DNA of 5,404 nt from Candidatus Aenigmatarchaeota archaeon (lineage in GTDB: Archaea; Aenigmatarchaeota; Aenigmatarchaeia; Aenigmatarchaeales; Aenigmatarchaeaceae), in NCBI GenBank assembly GCA_017608545.1, contig JAFCFQ010000028.1:1-5404 (forward strand). Reading direction: 5' to 3'. Made by a program: the position numbers and the translations under genes. The notes beneath the pieces were generated by a model. It was not told the DNA's origin. It made no database searches and worked only from the letters and a program-made list of their open reading frames with translations. Of the stretch, positions 1-5,404 are shown one piece after another (the stretch's first letter is position 1; each line of letters opens with the position of its first letter).

Positions 1-73
1 TTTAGATTATATAACAAAACCTTTTGATAACAAGGATTTGCTAGAAAGAATAAAAAAAGCACTAAAGAACTAG
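1..73 (+). CDS. cheY: CheY-like response regulator, 3' end only
   Basis: Only the last 23 codons are in the window (frame starting at base 2, TAG stop at 71-73); the gene begins upstream. The visible residues read DYITKPF followed by a helix ending LLERIKKALKN. This is the classic C-terminus of a receiver domain: the aromatic residue (Tyr106 in E. coli CheY numbering), the invariant Lys109-Pro110 pair after beta-5, then the alpha-5 helix that forms the signalling face. The phosphorylated aspartate lies outside the window and cannot be checked. The protein ends right after alpha-5, so there is no C-terminal output domain, as in stand-alone CheY. The next gene, 15 bases downstream on the same strand, is a CheC phosphatase, whose known substrate is phospho-CheY; the two are probably co-transcribed. 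A multidomain protein ending in a receiver cannot be excluded. Confidence 0.82.
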   Translation, partial: LDYITKPFDNKDLLERIKKALKN

Positions 74-80
74 TTCTCTA

Positions 81-85
81 GTGAT
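81..85 (+). promoter_or_regulatory. Ribosome binding site of cheC
   Basis: GTGAT lies three bases before the ATG at 89. It matches the GTGAT part of the GGAGGTGATC sequence complementary to the 3' end of archaeal 16S rRNA. It sits in the 15-base gap after the CheY-like stop codon and supports the ATG at 89 as the start. Confidence 0.5.
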
Positions 86-88
86 AAT

Positions 89-694
89 ATGTTAAAAAAA
101 CATGAAATTCAATTATTAAATATTTTTTGGACTAACTCCGTGAATAAAGCTCTGAATGCTTTATCCAAAATGATCGGAAAAAAAGCAAGAGCTTTAAACA
201 CTTTGATAAGAATAGAACATTTGAATGTTACACCAAAATTATTAAATCATAAGATGGTTTCTTCTGTTACCGTATGCACCAAGTTAAGTGATGATTTAAA
301 ATGCGTCATTTTATTTTTTTCTCCCTTAAAAGATTTTTTAAAATTGGCAGACATTTTATTGAAAAAAGAAATAGACTATTACGAAGCCCTAAACGATGAA
401 AACATGCCTGTAATTTTAGAACTTGGAAATATTATAAATGGTTACCTTGAGTCATCATTGAATAACCTTGAAATCAAGTTCAAAAATAAAGAGGTAGATT
501 TATTTACAAATCCATCTAGGATTATTGAAAATTTTGGTTTTGGAAATCCTTACAAAGAAAAGATTTATGTTTTGTTGTTCGAATCAAATTTTGAGGTAGG
601 AGCAGATATTAGAGGAAAAACTCTTATGTTAATAGAAAAAAACAAAGTTGACAAAATTCTCGAATCGATTAGCAAAAAGGTAAAAATTGAATGA
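89..694 (+). CDS. cheC: CheC-family CheY-P phosphatase, single active site
   Basis: A 201-residue protein, the usual length of CheC (about 200 residues), which dephosphorylates CheY-P in the chemotaxis pathways of archaea and many bacteria. CheC is an internal duplication with two helices carrying E-x2-N motifs. The second is clear: ELGNI at residues 111-115, giving Glu111 and Asn114. The first helix aligns without gaps to Thermotoga CheC through ALSKMIGKK (24-32), but the catalytic pair is replaced by Ile13 and Thr16, so that site should be dead. The usual Ser/Asp four residues before Glu111 is Pro107, and the conserved downstream proline is not clearly in register (Pro142 is the nearest). 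The beta-sheet halves are recognisable (residues 57-80 and 158-184). It follows a CheY-like gene by 15 bases and is probably in the same operon. It could also act mainly as a CheD or array partner, as CheC does elsewhere. Family assignment rests on recalled motifs, not on a search. Confidence 0.82.
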   Translation: MLKKHEIQLLNIFWTNSVNKALNALSKMIGKKARALNTLIRIEHLNVTPKLLNHKMVSSVTVCTKLSDDLKCVILFFSPLKDFLKLADILLKKEIDYYEALNDENMPVILELGNIINGYLESSLNNLEIKFKNKEVDLFTNPSRIIENFGFGNPYKEKIYVLLFESNFEVGADIRGKTLMLIEKNKVDKILESISKKVKIE

Positions 695-1960
695 TTAAGT
701 TTCGCTAAACTCTCTTATTATTTTTGGTTTTCCTTTTTTCCTTGTTTTTTTGTAAAAGTAAACTGAAAATATAACACCTATTATTATTGCTATTATTAAA
801 ATTAGTATCAAGAAAGGAGTGTAAGCTGGTGCAATGTATACCATGAATGCACTATTGGCTAGTTCAAATACAACATTTTCCAAATCTTTTTTAACGTCAT
901 ATAGCAAATTCCTTGCATCTTCATATTTTTCTTTATTAAAATAATCTTTTGCTTTTTGAAGATTCTCCTTTGCACTCTCCAAATATTTTTCAGGAAGAGT
1001 AGTGTTCAATCCTTTTAAAGAATTTACTAGAATTTCACGGTCTAACTCCGTTATCAAATATTCATAATTTAAAATTTTTTCATAAACTTCATCTTTTATC
1101 GGTTTTTCAATAGAAGAAACGTTTAATTCTATAGAACCACCTTTTTTTACCTCAATACCAACTATTTCAAAATCAAAAGGATATTTGCCAACAGGGATGG
1201 TTTTTGGTAAGTCTATAGAAATTAAAAATATTACTGACTCGTTTGGTTTTAACTCATATATTTCTTTAGGGTTCACTTCAAAATTTATTAGTTCTGTTGT
1301 TGAACCATAGAATTTTAAATTATGTAAAGAGATAGTTCCTGTATTTTTTATTGTGACATTTATCAATTTTTTCTCTCCTGGATAAAAATCAACTTTTTCA
1401 GGATAAATTAAATCCAAGTTAGTTATTCCTGCTTCTGATGGAAGATAAGTTACACCGCCTCCACCAGTTGACACTGGTATAATACGAACGGTTTGTGGCG
1501 GCGTTGGTTGATAATAAACAGTGTAAAAGCTACCCCAAACTTTTAATATTTTCGATCCATATGTCACTTTTACTTTAATGTAATAAGTTCCAACATAAGG
1601 TGGTTTGAAAACTGTTCTGAAAAATCTTTTTTCACCAGGAGCTAAAAATACTGCAGAATCATAATAATATGCTAAAGGATCCATTTTTAATCTAGTCGTA
1701 TTATAAATGTATACCGTTTCTTCAATTTTTGCAGTATAGCTTGTACTTCCTGTGTTTGTAAATTCTACACTAATGTTTTGAATATCAGTTAAATTTACAA
1801 TGGTTTCATAAATAAAAGATGTTACATTCCCGCTAGTTACTTCTTTGATAGATACAGAAATATTGTTGATTGCAGAACCTGTAATAGTTATTGGAATATT
1901 TTTTGTTATTAAAATCAAAAAAATTAAAACTAAAATAATTATTAAAAATTTTTTATTCAT
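695..1960 (-). CDS. Membrane-anchored surface protein with two beta-sandwich domains
   Basis: A 421-residue protein. Not a named gene; described from its architecture. Residues 5-19 are a strongly hydrophobic N-terminal segment (signal peptide or signal anchor), followed by the short stretch TITGSAI (25-31). Residues 33-150 form a first beta-rich Ig-like region (FTNTGS at 67-72, LAPGEK at 106-111). A Pro/Gly linker with TPP and GGGG follows (151-175). Residues 183-282 are a NEW3/CARDB-like domain with the typical FYPGEKK, NVTIKNTGT and LKPNESV pattern. Residues about 287-367 are a charged helical, coiled-coil-like region rich in Lys and Glu. A C-terminal TM helix (383-403) and a basic 18-residue cytoplasmic tail end the protein. 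It has about nine N-x-S/T sequons. Predicted topology: nearly everything outside, anchored by the C-terminal helix. It lies 40 bases after the 215-residue gene, with its own TATA box, so it may be transcribed separately as well as by read-through. Confidence 0.88.
   Translation of the reverse strand: MNKKFLIIILVLIFLILITKNIPITITGSAINNISVSIKEVTSGNVTSFIYETIVNLTDIQNISVEFTNTGSTSYTAKIEETVYIYNTTRLKMDPLAYYYDSAVFLAPGEKRFFRTVFKPPYVGTYYIKVKVTYGSKILKVWGSFYTVYYQPTPPQTVRIIPVSTGGGGVTYLPSEAGITNLDLIYPEKVDFYPGEKKLINVTIKNTGTISLHNLKFYGSTTELINFEVNPKEIYELKPNESVIFLISIDLPKTIPVGKYPFDFEIVGIEVKKGGSIELNVSSIEKPIKDEVYEKILNYEYLITELDREILVNSLKGLNTTLPEKYLESAKENLQKAKDYFNKEKYEDARNLLYDVKKDLENVVFELANSAFMVYIAPAYTPFLILILIIAIIIGVIFSVYFYKKTRKKGKPKIIREFSET
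698..751 (+). terminator. Possible terminator of the cheY-cheC transcript
   Basis: Just past the cheC stop codon the plus strand has a small perfect inverted repeat (AGTTT at 698-702, AAACT at 707-711, four-base loop) followed by runs of T at 721-725, 728-731, 734-739 and 745-751. Archaeal intrinsic termination depends mainly on such T-tracts. The caveat is that the same bases encode the lysine-rich tail of the opposing gene, which alone would produce A-runs on its coding strand and T-runs here. The five-pair stem is weak. Confidence 0.35.
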
Positions 1961-1981
1961 ATATAACTAATTTGATTTTCA

Positions 1982-1995
1982 AATATAAATTTCAT
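1982..1995 (-). promoter_or_regulatory. Archaeal TATA/BRE promoter for the 421-residue gene
   Basis: Read on the minus strand, ATGAAA (1995-1990, purine-rich BRE-like) is followed by TTTATATT (1989-1982, TATA box). The box is centred about 25 bases before the ATG at 1960. Archaeal transcription usually begins 24-28 bases after the TATA centre, so the predicted transcript starts at or next to the start codon, meaning a leaderless mRNA. No Shine-Dalgarno-like GGTG lies in the 40-base gap (1961-2000), which agrees with this. The region is AT-rich, so a chance match is possible. Confidence 0.5.
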
Positions 1996-2000
1996 TTTTG

Positions 2001-2648
2001 TTAAGATTTTTTATATAATATTATTGAAATCAAAATGATCAGAAAAATCATGGTAAGATAAAAAACTTTTTTATCTTTTTTACCTCCATTCTCTGAATTT
2101 ATTATTTTCAAATTTTCATTTTTAGACTTAAAATCATTTCTAGAAAAATTTATTGTATTATTATTTTCAACATTTTCATTCATTTTAAAACCATTAAAAC
2201 TTTTTAAAACGATTTCAAATTTAAACATAGTTGCAGGAATAATTTTTATACCATTTTTTTCTTTAGAACTAATTTCTGCCATAATAGTTACAAAATATTT
2301 GCCAGATTTGCTCTTAGTATAGGGTTTAACAAACAAATTCACAATTTTTGCTTTTACATTTTCTTTCATATAAGGTAATTTAATGTACTCTTCACCAATT
2401 GATTTGTTTAAATTAAATTCTTTTGGATCAATTATTACTATCCAATCTTTTGGAGCCTCTTTTACTGATAATTTTACATTGTAAGTTTCATTTTCAATAT
2501 TCCAGAAGAGCATTTTGAATTTTGCAGTTTCACCAACTGATATTTCTGCATATTTACTTTTTGAAACGCTTCCCATGTTTAATGCATATGAATTTACTGA
2601 TAACAAAATGAAAAACAAAATTGACAATTTAAGGAGGGTTTTCACCAT
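2001..2648 (-). CDS. Small membrane-anchored exported protein, NEW3-like
   Basis: 215 residues from the ATG at 2648. Not recognised as a named gene. Residues 1-22 are a good Sec signal peptide (basic start MVKTLLK, hydrophobic core, likely cleavage after SYA at 20-22). Residues 27-150 are a beta-rich domain with ISVGETAKFK, an ENETYNVKLSV strand and APKDWIVIIDP, the pattern of NEW3-type extracellular beta-sandwiches. Residues 151-194 are a polar Asn/Lys/Glu-rich, probably disordered stalk. Residues 195-212 are a TM helix with only a KKS tail after it, so there is almost no cytoplasmic part. Four sequons are present. An upstream in-frame start at 2708 would put 20 extra residues before the signal peptide and was rejected. 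The chosen start overlaps the end of the 443-residue gene by 20 bases, suggesting translational coupling. It could be the membrane anchor or a partner for that unanchored secreted protein (inference). Confidence 0.85.
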   Translation of the reverse strand: MVKTLLKLSILFFILLSVNSYALNMGSVSKSKYAEISVGETAKFKMLFWNIENETYNVKLSVKEAPKDWIVIIDPKEFNLNKSIGEEYIKLPYMKENVKAKIVNLFVKPYTKSKSGKYFVTIMAEISSKEKNGIKIIPATMFKFEIVLKSFNGFKMNENVENNNTINFSRNDFKSKNENLKIINSENGGKKDKKVFYLTMIFLIILISIILYKKS

Positions 2649-3960
2649 TCTCAACACCCCAAATATAAATTGTTCCACTGTAGTAACCAGCATAAACAGC
2701 AGGAACATTTATCCAATACCAAGTTGTAACGTTTGTGTTTTCAGGGATATTTAATTTAATTGGAGCAACAGTAGATGATAAATTGAACGATTCACTATAG
2801 GTATTACTAGTGTTACTCCATGTTATATTGTTAACAGGAATAAAAGAATTATAAGTTGTATTTATTAAATTTGTTCCATTTATGTAAAGATCTAAATTAC
2901 AACTTCCAGGATTAACAGTTATATTATATTTATTATTTGAATTTCCAGGAGCTTCATTTTGTTCTGTACTAGGATTTAATAAACCAAAATTTATAGAAGA
3001 CCACTGTACAGTAAAATCTACTGTACATGGAATTATAGATATACTTGCATTATCTGTGTGATTTTCTTGAATATCTGTGTAAGAAGAATTAAATAAAACA
3101 CCGATTTTCCAATTGGTATTTAAATCACCAGTAGCATTAATTGTCCAGTTGAGTTGACAAAAATCTCCTGAATACATTATTCCACAAGATTTCTTTGCAT
3201 TTGCAGGAGTTTCTTGAATGTAAAAAGGTTTATCTCCTTGTGTTTCATTTACAGGAGTGTCAGGATTTGAAGATGAAAGATTGTACAATACAGTCCCAAA
3301 AACTTCTCCACATGGTCCATCTTTACAAATAACAGTTGCATTTACATCAAAAGTTTGATTTTGCCTAACATTTAAAAATACTGAAGTATCTGGATTTGTT
3401 AAATTTACTTCAAGATAACTTGGATATCCAATATAAAATTGAATATAATCTTCTTTTAATAAACCAATATCAAAATCAGGAGTTGAATTTATCCTTATTC
3501 TTACTCTTCTATCAGAAGAATTGTAATTCATAGGATTTGTTGTCATATTACACCACCATTGAGTTGGTGTATCTGCTAAGACGTTTCCAGAATAACAATT
3601 AGTCCATTTAGAATTTAACCAATCATATATTTGTAAAGAATAATCATCAGAAATGTTTGTTGTAAAATTTATTGTAGCATTAATAGAATTAATGTTTCCA
3701 TCTACTATTTGAGAAGAATTATGCCATACTTCTACTTTATACTTGCTATTTTCTAATGCTTCAGGAATATCGTAAGTTAGTCCTTCTCCAAGAACATTCA
3801 AATCATTATAATCACCAGAAGGTGTACCACCTTTTGCTATATAAGGAGCTCCAGATTGATTGTATTGGACAATTGGGTCAGAAATCAAATTAGCAAAAAC
3901 GATAAAAATTGTTAAAAAATTTATCAAAATTGTTATAAAAATTAAAAATGTTTTTTTCAT
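2629..3960 (-). CDS. Secreted sequon-rich surface protein, 443 aa
   Basis: Not a named gene; a secreted multidomain protein. Residues 1-23 are a signal peptide (MKK, hydrophobic core, likely cut after VFA). Residues 24-180 are beta-rich with Trp-containing strands (YDW, TQWWC). Residues 181-310 form a second module with CKDGPC (212-217), Cys259 and Cys268, an FNSSYTD strand and a series of N-x-T/S sites. Residues 311-436 form a third module running from PCTVDF through INFGLLNPST, NPGSCN (350-355) and WYWINVPAVYAGYYSGTIYI. Modules of this look occur in surface proteins of DPANN-type archaea (family knowledge, not checked by search). Eight cysteines (122, 137, 212, 217, 259, 268, 312, 354) fall in plausible pairs for disulfides. 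About 25 N-x-S/T sequons occur in roughly 420 mature residues. There is no C-terminal TM helix or sorting tail; it simply ends GENPP. Its ATG overlaps the MinD TGA (ATGA), so translation is probably coupled. Probably an adhesin or envelope component. Confidence 0.88.
   Translation of the reverse strand: MKKTFLIFITILINFLTIFIVFANLISDPIVQYNQSGAPYIAKGGTPSGDYNDLNVLGEGLTYDIPEALENSKYKVEVWHNSSQIVDGNINSINATINFTTNISDDYSLQIYDWLNSKWTNCYSGNVLADTPTQWWCNMTTNPMNYNSSDRRVRIRINSTPDFDIGLLKEDYIQFYIGYPSYLEVNLTNPDTSVFLNVRQNQTFDVNATVICKDGPCGEVFGTVLYNLSSSNPDTPVNETQGDKPFYIQETPANAKKSCGIMYSGDFCQLNWTINATGDLNTNWKIGVLFNSSYTDIQENHTDNASISIIPCTVDFTVQWSSINFGLLNPSTEQNEAPGNSNNKYNITVNPGSCNLDLYINGTNLINTTYNSFIPVNNITWSNTSNTYSESFNLSSTVAPIKLNIPENTNVTTWYWINVPAVYAGYYSGTIYIWGVENGENPP
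2655..2660 (-). promoter_or_regulatory. Ribosome binding site of the 215-residue protein gene
   Basis: GGGGTG on the minus strand lies six bases before the ATG at 2648, inside the last codons of the preceding gene. It resembles the archaeal GGTG(A) Shine-Dalgarno core and supports starting at 2648 rather than at the upstream in-frame start at 2708. Confidence 0.5.
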
Positions 3961-4727
3961 AAAGACTCTTTTTTAAAAATTCTTTTAATCTTTTCGAAAA
4001 TGCTGTACTCATATTTTACTCCAGTGAGTTTTGCTGCAATTTTGAAGAATTCTTTTTTTGATTTAGATCTTTTTTTGGAAAGTGTTACCAAAGTTCTTTT
4101 GTTAAAGCTTGATAATATATTTTCGTCTTCAGGAATGACGCCAATAATCGGTAGTTCTGTGAATCTTATTATTTCATCGTTTTTGATTTCATAAACTTTG
4201 TTCTTAACTCTGTTGACAATTAATCCTATTGGAATTGGTTTATTTTCAAGTCTATTGATAACTTGATTACACTTCACTATGTCAACTAAAGAAGGTATAT
4301 TTGGATTCGCAACATATAAAACTTCATCACTTGCTTGCAAAGCCATTAAGGCTTCCTTTCCTAAACCTGGTGCAGAATCGAGAAGAACAATATCAAAATT
4401 CGAAAAAGTTGTTTTTAACAAGTTTCTCAAGTTGCTGACATCAATATCAATTATGTCTCTAAGTTTCAAAGATCCAGGAACAATTTTTAATCCAGAGTGA
4501 TGGCTATAAATAGCTTCTTCCAGTCTAGCCTCATTTCTTAAAACATGATTTAAAGTTATAGGATGTGAATATATTCCAAAATACAAACTTAAATGAGAAG
4601 TTGTAAAATTAAAATCAATGACTGCAGTTTTTTTGTAAAATTTTTGAAGAGCCACTCCTAAATTAGAAGCTACAACTGTTTTTCCAACACCACCCTTGCC
4701 AGAACATATATCAATTATCCTTACCAT
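3957..4727 (-). CDS. minD: MinD/ParA-family ATPase with membrane-targeting helix
   Basis: 256 residues from the ATG at 4727. MinD proteins are deviant-Walker-A ATPases that dimerise with ATP on the inner face of the membrane and position other complexes. Visible motifs: Walker A SGKGGVGKT (9-17) with signature Lys11 and catalytic Lys16; switch I VIDFN (36-40), where the usual Asp40 is Asn; Walker B/switch II IVLLDSAPG (113-121, Asp117); NPNIPSLVD (141-149); VNRV (171-174); and the MinD hallmark GVIPEDENIL (196-205). Residues 243-253 (IFEKIKRIFKK) form an amphipathic helix with Ile/Phe on one face and Lys/Arg on the other, like the MinD membrane-targeting sequence. The GTG at 4736 would add three residues; ATG is preferred because GGTG lies six bases before it and it gives the canonical MxRIIxxxSGKGG start. 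It overlaps the upstream gene by 17 bases and the downstream gene by 4. No minC, minE or archaellum gene is visible, so its cargo is unknown. Confidence 0.93.
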   Translation of the reverse strand: MVRIIDICSGKGGVGKTVVASNLGVALQKFYKKTAVIDFNFTTSHLSLYFGIYSHPITLNHVLRNEARLEEAIYSHHSGLKIVPGSLKLRDIIDIDVSNLRNLLKTTFSNFDIVLLDSAPGLGKEALMALQASDEVLYVANPNIPSLVDIVKCNQVINRLENKPIPIGLIVNRVKNKVYEIKNDEIIRFTELPIIGVIPEDENILSSFNKRTLVTLSKKRSKSKKEFFKIAAKLTGVKYEYSIFEKIKRIFKKESL

Positions 4728-5404
4728 TATCACCACCTTTTAGTTGAGTCAATCTTTTAGAGAATTTTAAAAAATTAGGAAATTCTGTTATAATTAATTT
4801 ATCATAAGAATTCATTTTCTGAGGTTTAATTTCTATCTTTTCAATAAAGTTTTTAACATCGAATAAAAAGTTTTTAATATCATCTCTTTTCGTCCTTTTG
4901 ACTTTCAATTTTTTCAAAATAATTGCTGTTGAAAAACAGACTATTGCAAAAATTATAATATAAACTAAGTCTGAGTAACTAATTTCAGGTAAAACAAAAC
5001 CTGTGGCAAGGCCTGTAGGAGTGGTTGTTGTTTCATTTTCTTTACTTTTTTCAAATATGTTAAGTCCAAAAACTTTTTCTTCATTTATACCACTTCCTTC
5101 AACTTTTAAACTAGCACTAGAAATACCTACTTCAGCATAAAAGGGAATATTGAATTCTATGTAAAATTTTTTGCTCTCTCCTGATTTCAAGCTCACAATT
5201 TCAGAAAAGTTGTAGTAATTTTCTGGAATTCCTTCAAAATAAATTTTTAAATTATCAAGATCTGCTTGGCCAGTATTCACCAAATTGAATTCTTGAGTGA
5301 AATTTTTTCCTTTTTCTATTTTTATTGTATCTGGAAAATCTATTTTAATAGATTTACTCTTAATCACTTCAAAAACTTTTTCACTGCTAAAATCTTTATA
5401 AGGA
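4711..5404 (-). CDS. Membrane protein with outer beta-sandwich and cytoplasmic tail, 5' truncated
   Basis: The frame stays open to the window edge (230 codons visible, TGA at 4711-4713). A GTG at 5367 is an internal valine or at best an alternative start, because coding-like sequence (PYKDFSSEKVFE) runs on upstream and no signal peptide has appeared yet. Visible residues 19-117 are a NEW3/CARDB-like domain: FPDTIKIEKGKNF, the FNLVNTGQADLDNLKIYF strand pair and LKSGESKKFYIEF. A Thr-rich linker TTTTPTGLATG (125-135) leads to a TM helix (about 144-163), then KKLKVKRTKR and a 67-residue cytoplasmic tail with helical stretches (IKNFLFDVKNFIEKI). Three sequons lie outside. Predicted topology: domain outside, tail inside. 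Among the three TM proteins on this strand it is the only one with a sizeable cytoplasmic part, and it overlaps minD by 17 bases, so it is the best candidate for MinD's membrane partner (inference). Not a recognised named gene. Confidence 0.82.
   Translation of the reverse strand, partial: PYKDFSSEKVFEVIKSKSIKIDFPDTIKIEKGKNFTQEFNLVNTGQADLDNLKIYFEGIPENYYNFSEIVSLKSGESKKFYIEFNIPFYAEVGISSASLKVEGSGINEEKVFGLNIFEKSKENETTTTPTGLATGFVLPEISYSDLVYIIIFAIVCFSTAIILKKLKVKRTKRDDIKNFLFDVKNFIEKIEIKPQKMNSYDKLIITEFPNFLKFSKRLTQLKGGDNGKDN
4729..4737 (-). promoter_or_regulatory. Ribosome binding site deciding the minD start
   Basis: GGTGGTGAT on the minus strand resembles the archaeal GGAGGTGAT Shine-Dalgarno sequence. 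The first GGTG (4737-4734) ends six bases before the ATG at 4727. Choosing the GTG at 4736 would place the start inside this motif. The site lies within the last codons of the preceding membrane-protein gene. Confidence 0.6.

Noticed and set aside
1904..1960. AT-rich homopolymer runs suggesting a repeat or regulatory region
   Set aside because: These runs are the Lys, Ile and Leu codons of the N-terminal hydrophobic segment of the 421-residue protein.
2649..2708. Upstream in-frame start for the 215-residue protein
   Set aside because: It would place about 20 odd residues ahead of a clean signal peptide and deepen the overlap with the preceding gene to 80 bases; GGGGTG before the ATG at 2648 supports the shorter form.
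2515..2754. Plus-strand open frame of 79 codons
   Set aside because: It lies opposite the junction of two well-supported minus-strand exported-protein genes, shows no domain or ribosome binding site, and is best explained as a shadow frame.
4000..4500. Two plus-strand open frames (64 and 73 codons) opposite minD
   Set aside because: They are antisense to strongly conserved MinD motifs, which accounts for their openness; no family features or start signals support them.
4728..4736. GTG start for minD three codons upstream
   Set aside because: It falls inside the likely Shine-Dalgarno sequence, and the ATG at 4727 gives the canonical distance to Walker A.
5365..5367. GTG as the true start of the gene at the right-hand edge
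   Set aside because: The frame stays open to the window end with coding-like residues, and an exported domain without a signal peptide would be unlikely, so the gene is treated as truncated by the window.
1..5404. tRNA, rRNA, CRISPR array, insertion sequence or long direct repeats
   Set aside because: Nearly all of the window is coding, and no cloverleaf, regularly spaced repeat, transposase or long repeated segment was noticed on reading both strands.

Overview
This AT-rich window (clearly under 35% GC by eye) looks archaeal. It shows GGTG/GTGAT-type ribosome binding sites, a TATA-box promoter positioned for leaderless transcription, a CheC/CheY chemotaxis pair, and a MinD ATPase set among membrane and secreted proteins with many N-glycosylation sequons and NEW3/CARDB-like beta-sandwich domains. 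The style of the surface proteins (lysine- and asparagine-rich, short TG-x-A stretches next to membrane segments, TM anchors with short basic tails) is most reminiscent of DPANN archaea such as the Woesearchaeota/Pacearchaeota type. That taxonomic placement is an inference from style, not proven here.

Layout. Plus strand, 1-694: the last 23 codons of a CheY-like receiver domain (stop at 71-73), then after 15 bases a complete CheC-family phosphatase (89-694) that keeps only one of the two usual active sites. Minus strand, 5404-695: a five-gene block. In transcription order it contains a 5'-truncated membrane protein with an outer beta-sandwich domain and a 67-residue cytoplasmic tail (from beyond 5404 to 4711); a MinD/ParA ATPase with a C-terminal amphipathic helix (4727-3957); a secreted, cysteine-containing, sequon-dense 443-residue protein (3960-2629); a 215-residue membrane-anchored protein (2648-2001); and a 421-residue two-domain anchored surface protein (1960-695). 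The first four overlap by 17, 4 and 20 bases, so they are almost certainly one translationally coupled operon. The fifth follows a 40-base gap that carries its own TATA box. The two blocks converge with no base between their stop codons.

How the parts may work together. CheC removes phosphate from CheY in chemosensory signalling. The MinD protein has the ATP-binding and membrane-targeting features of a spatial regulator. It is coupled upstream to a membrane protein that could be its anchor and downstream to extracellular proteins, so the minus-strand block is a candidate for a spatially organised cell-surface structure (adhesin, pilus-like or envelope complex) whose assembly or placement depends on MinD. 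The closeness to chemotaxis genes raises the possibility of a link to polar motility or sensory arrays, but convergent orientation gives only weak support. The MinD protein has Asn instead of the catalytic Asp at position 40, which may make it a slow-hydrolysing, long-lived switch. No RNA genes, CRISPR arrays, transposons or long repeats were seen, and there is no gene-free stretch above 300 bases.
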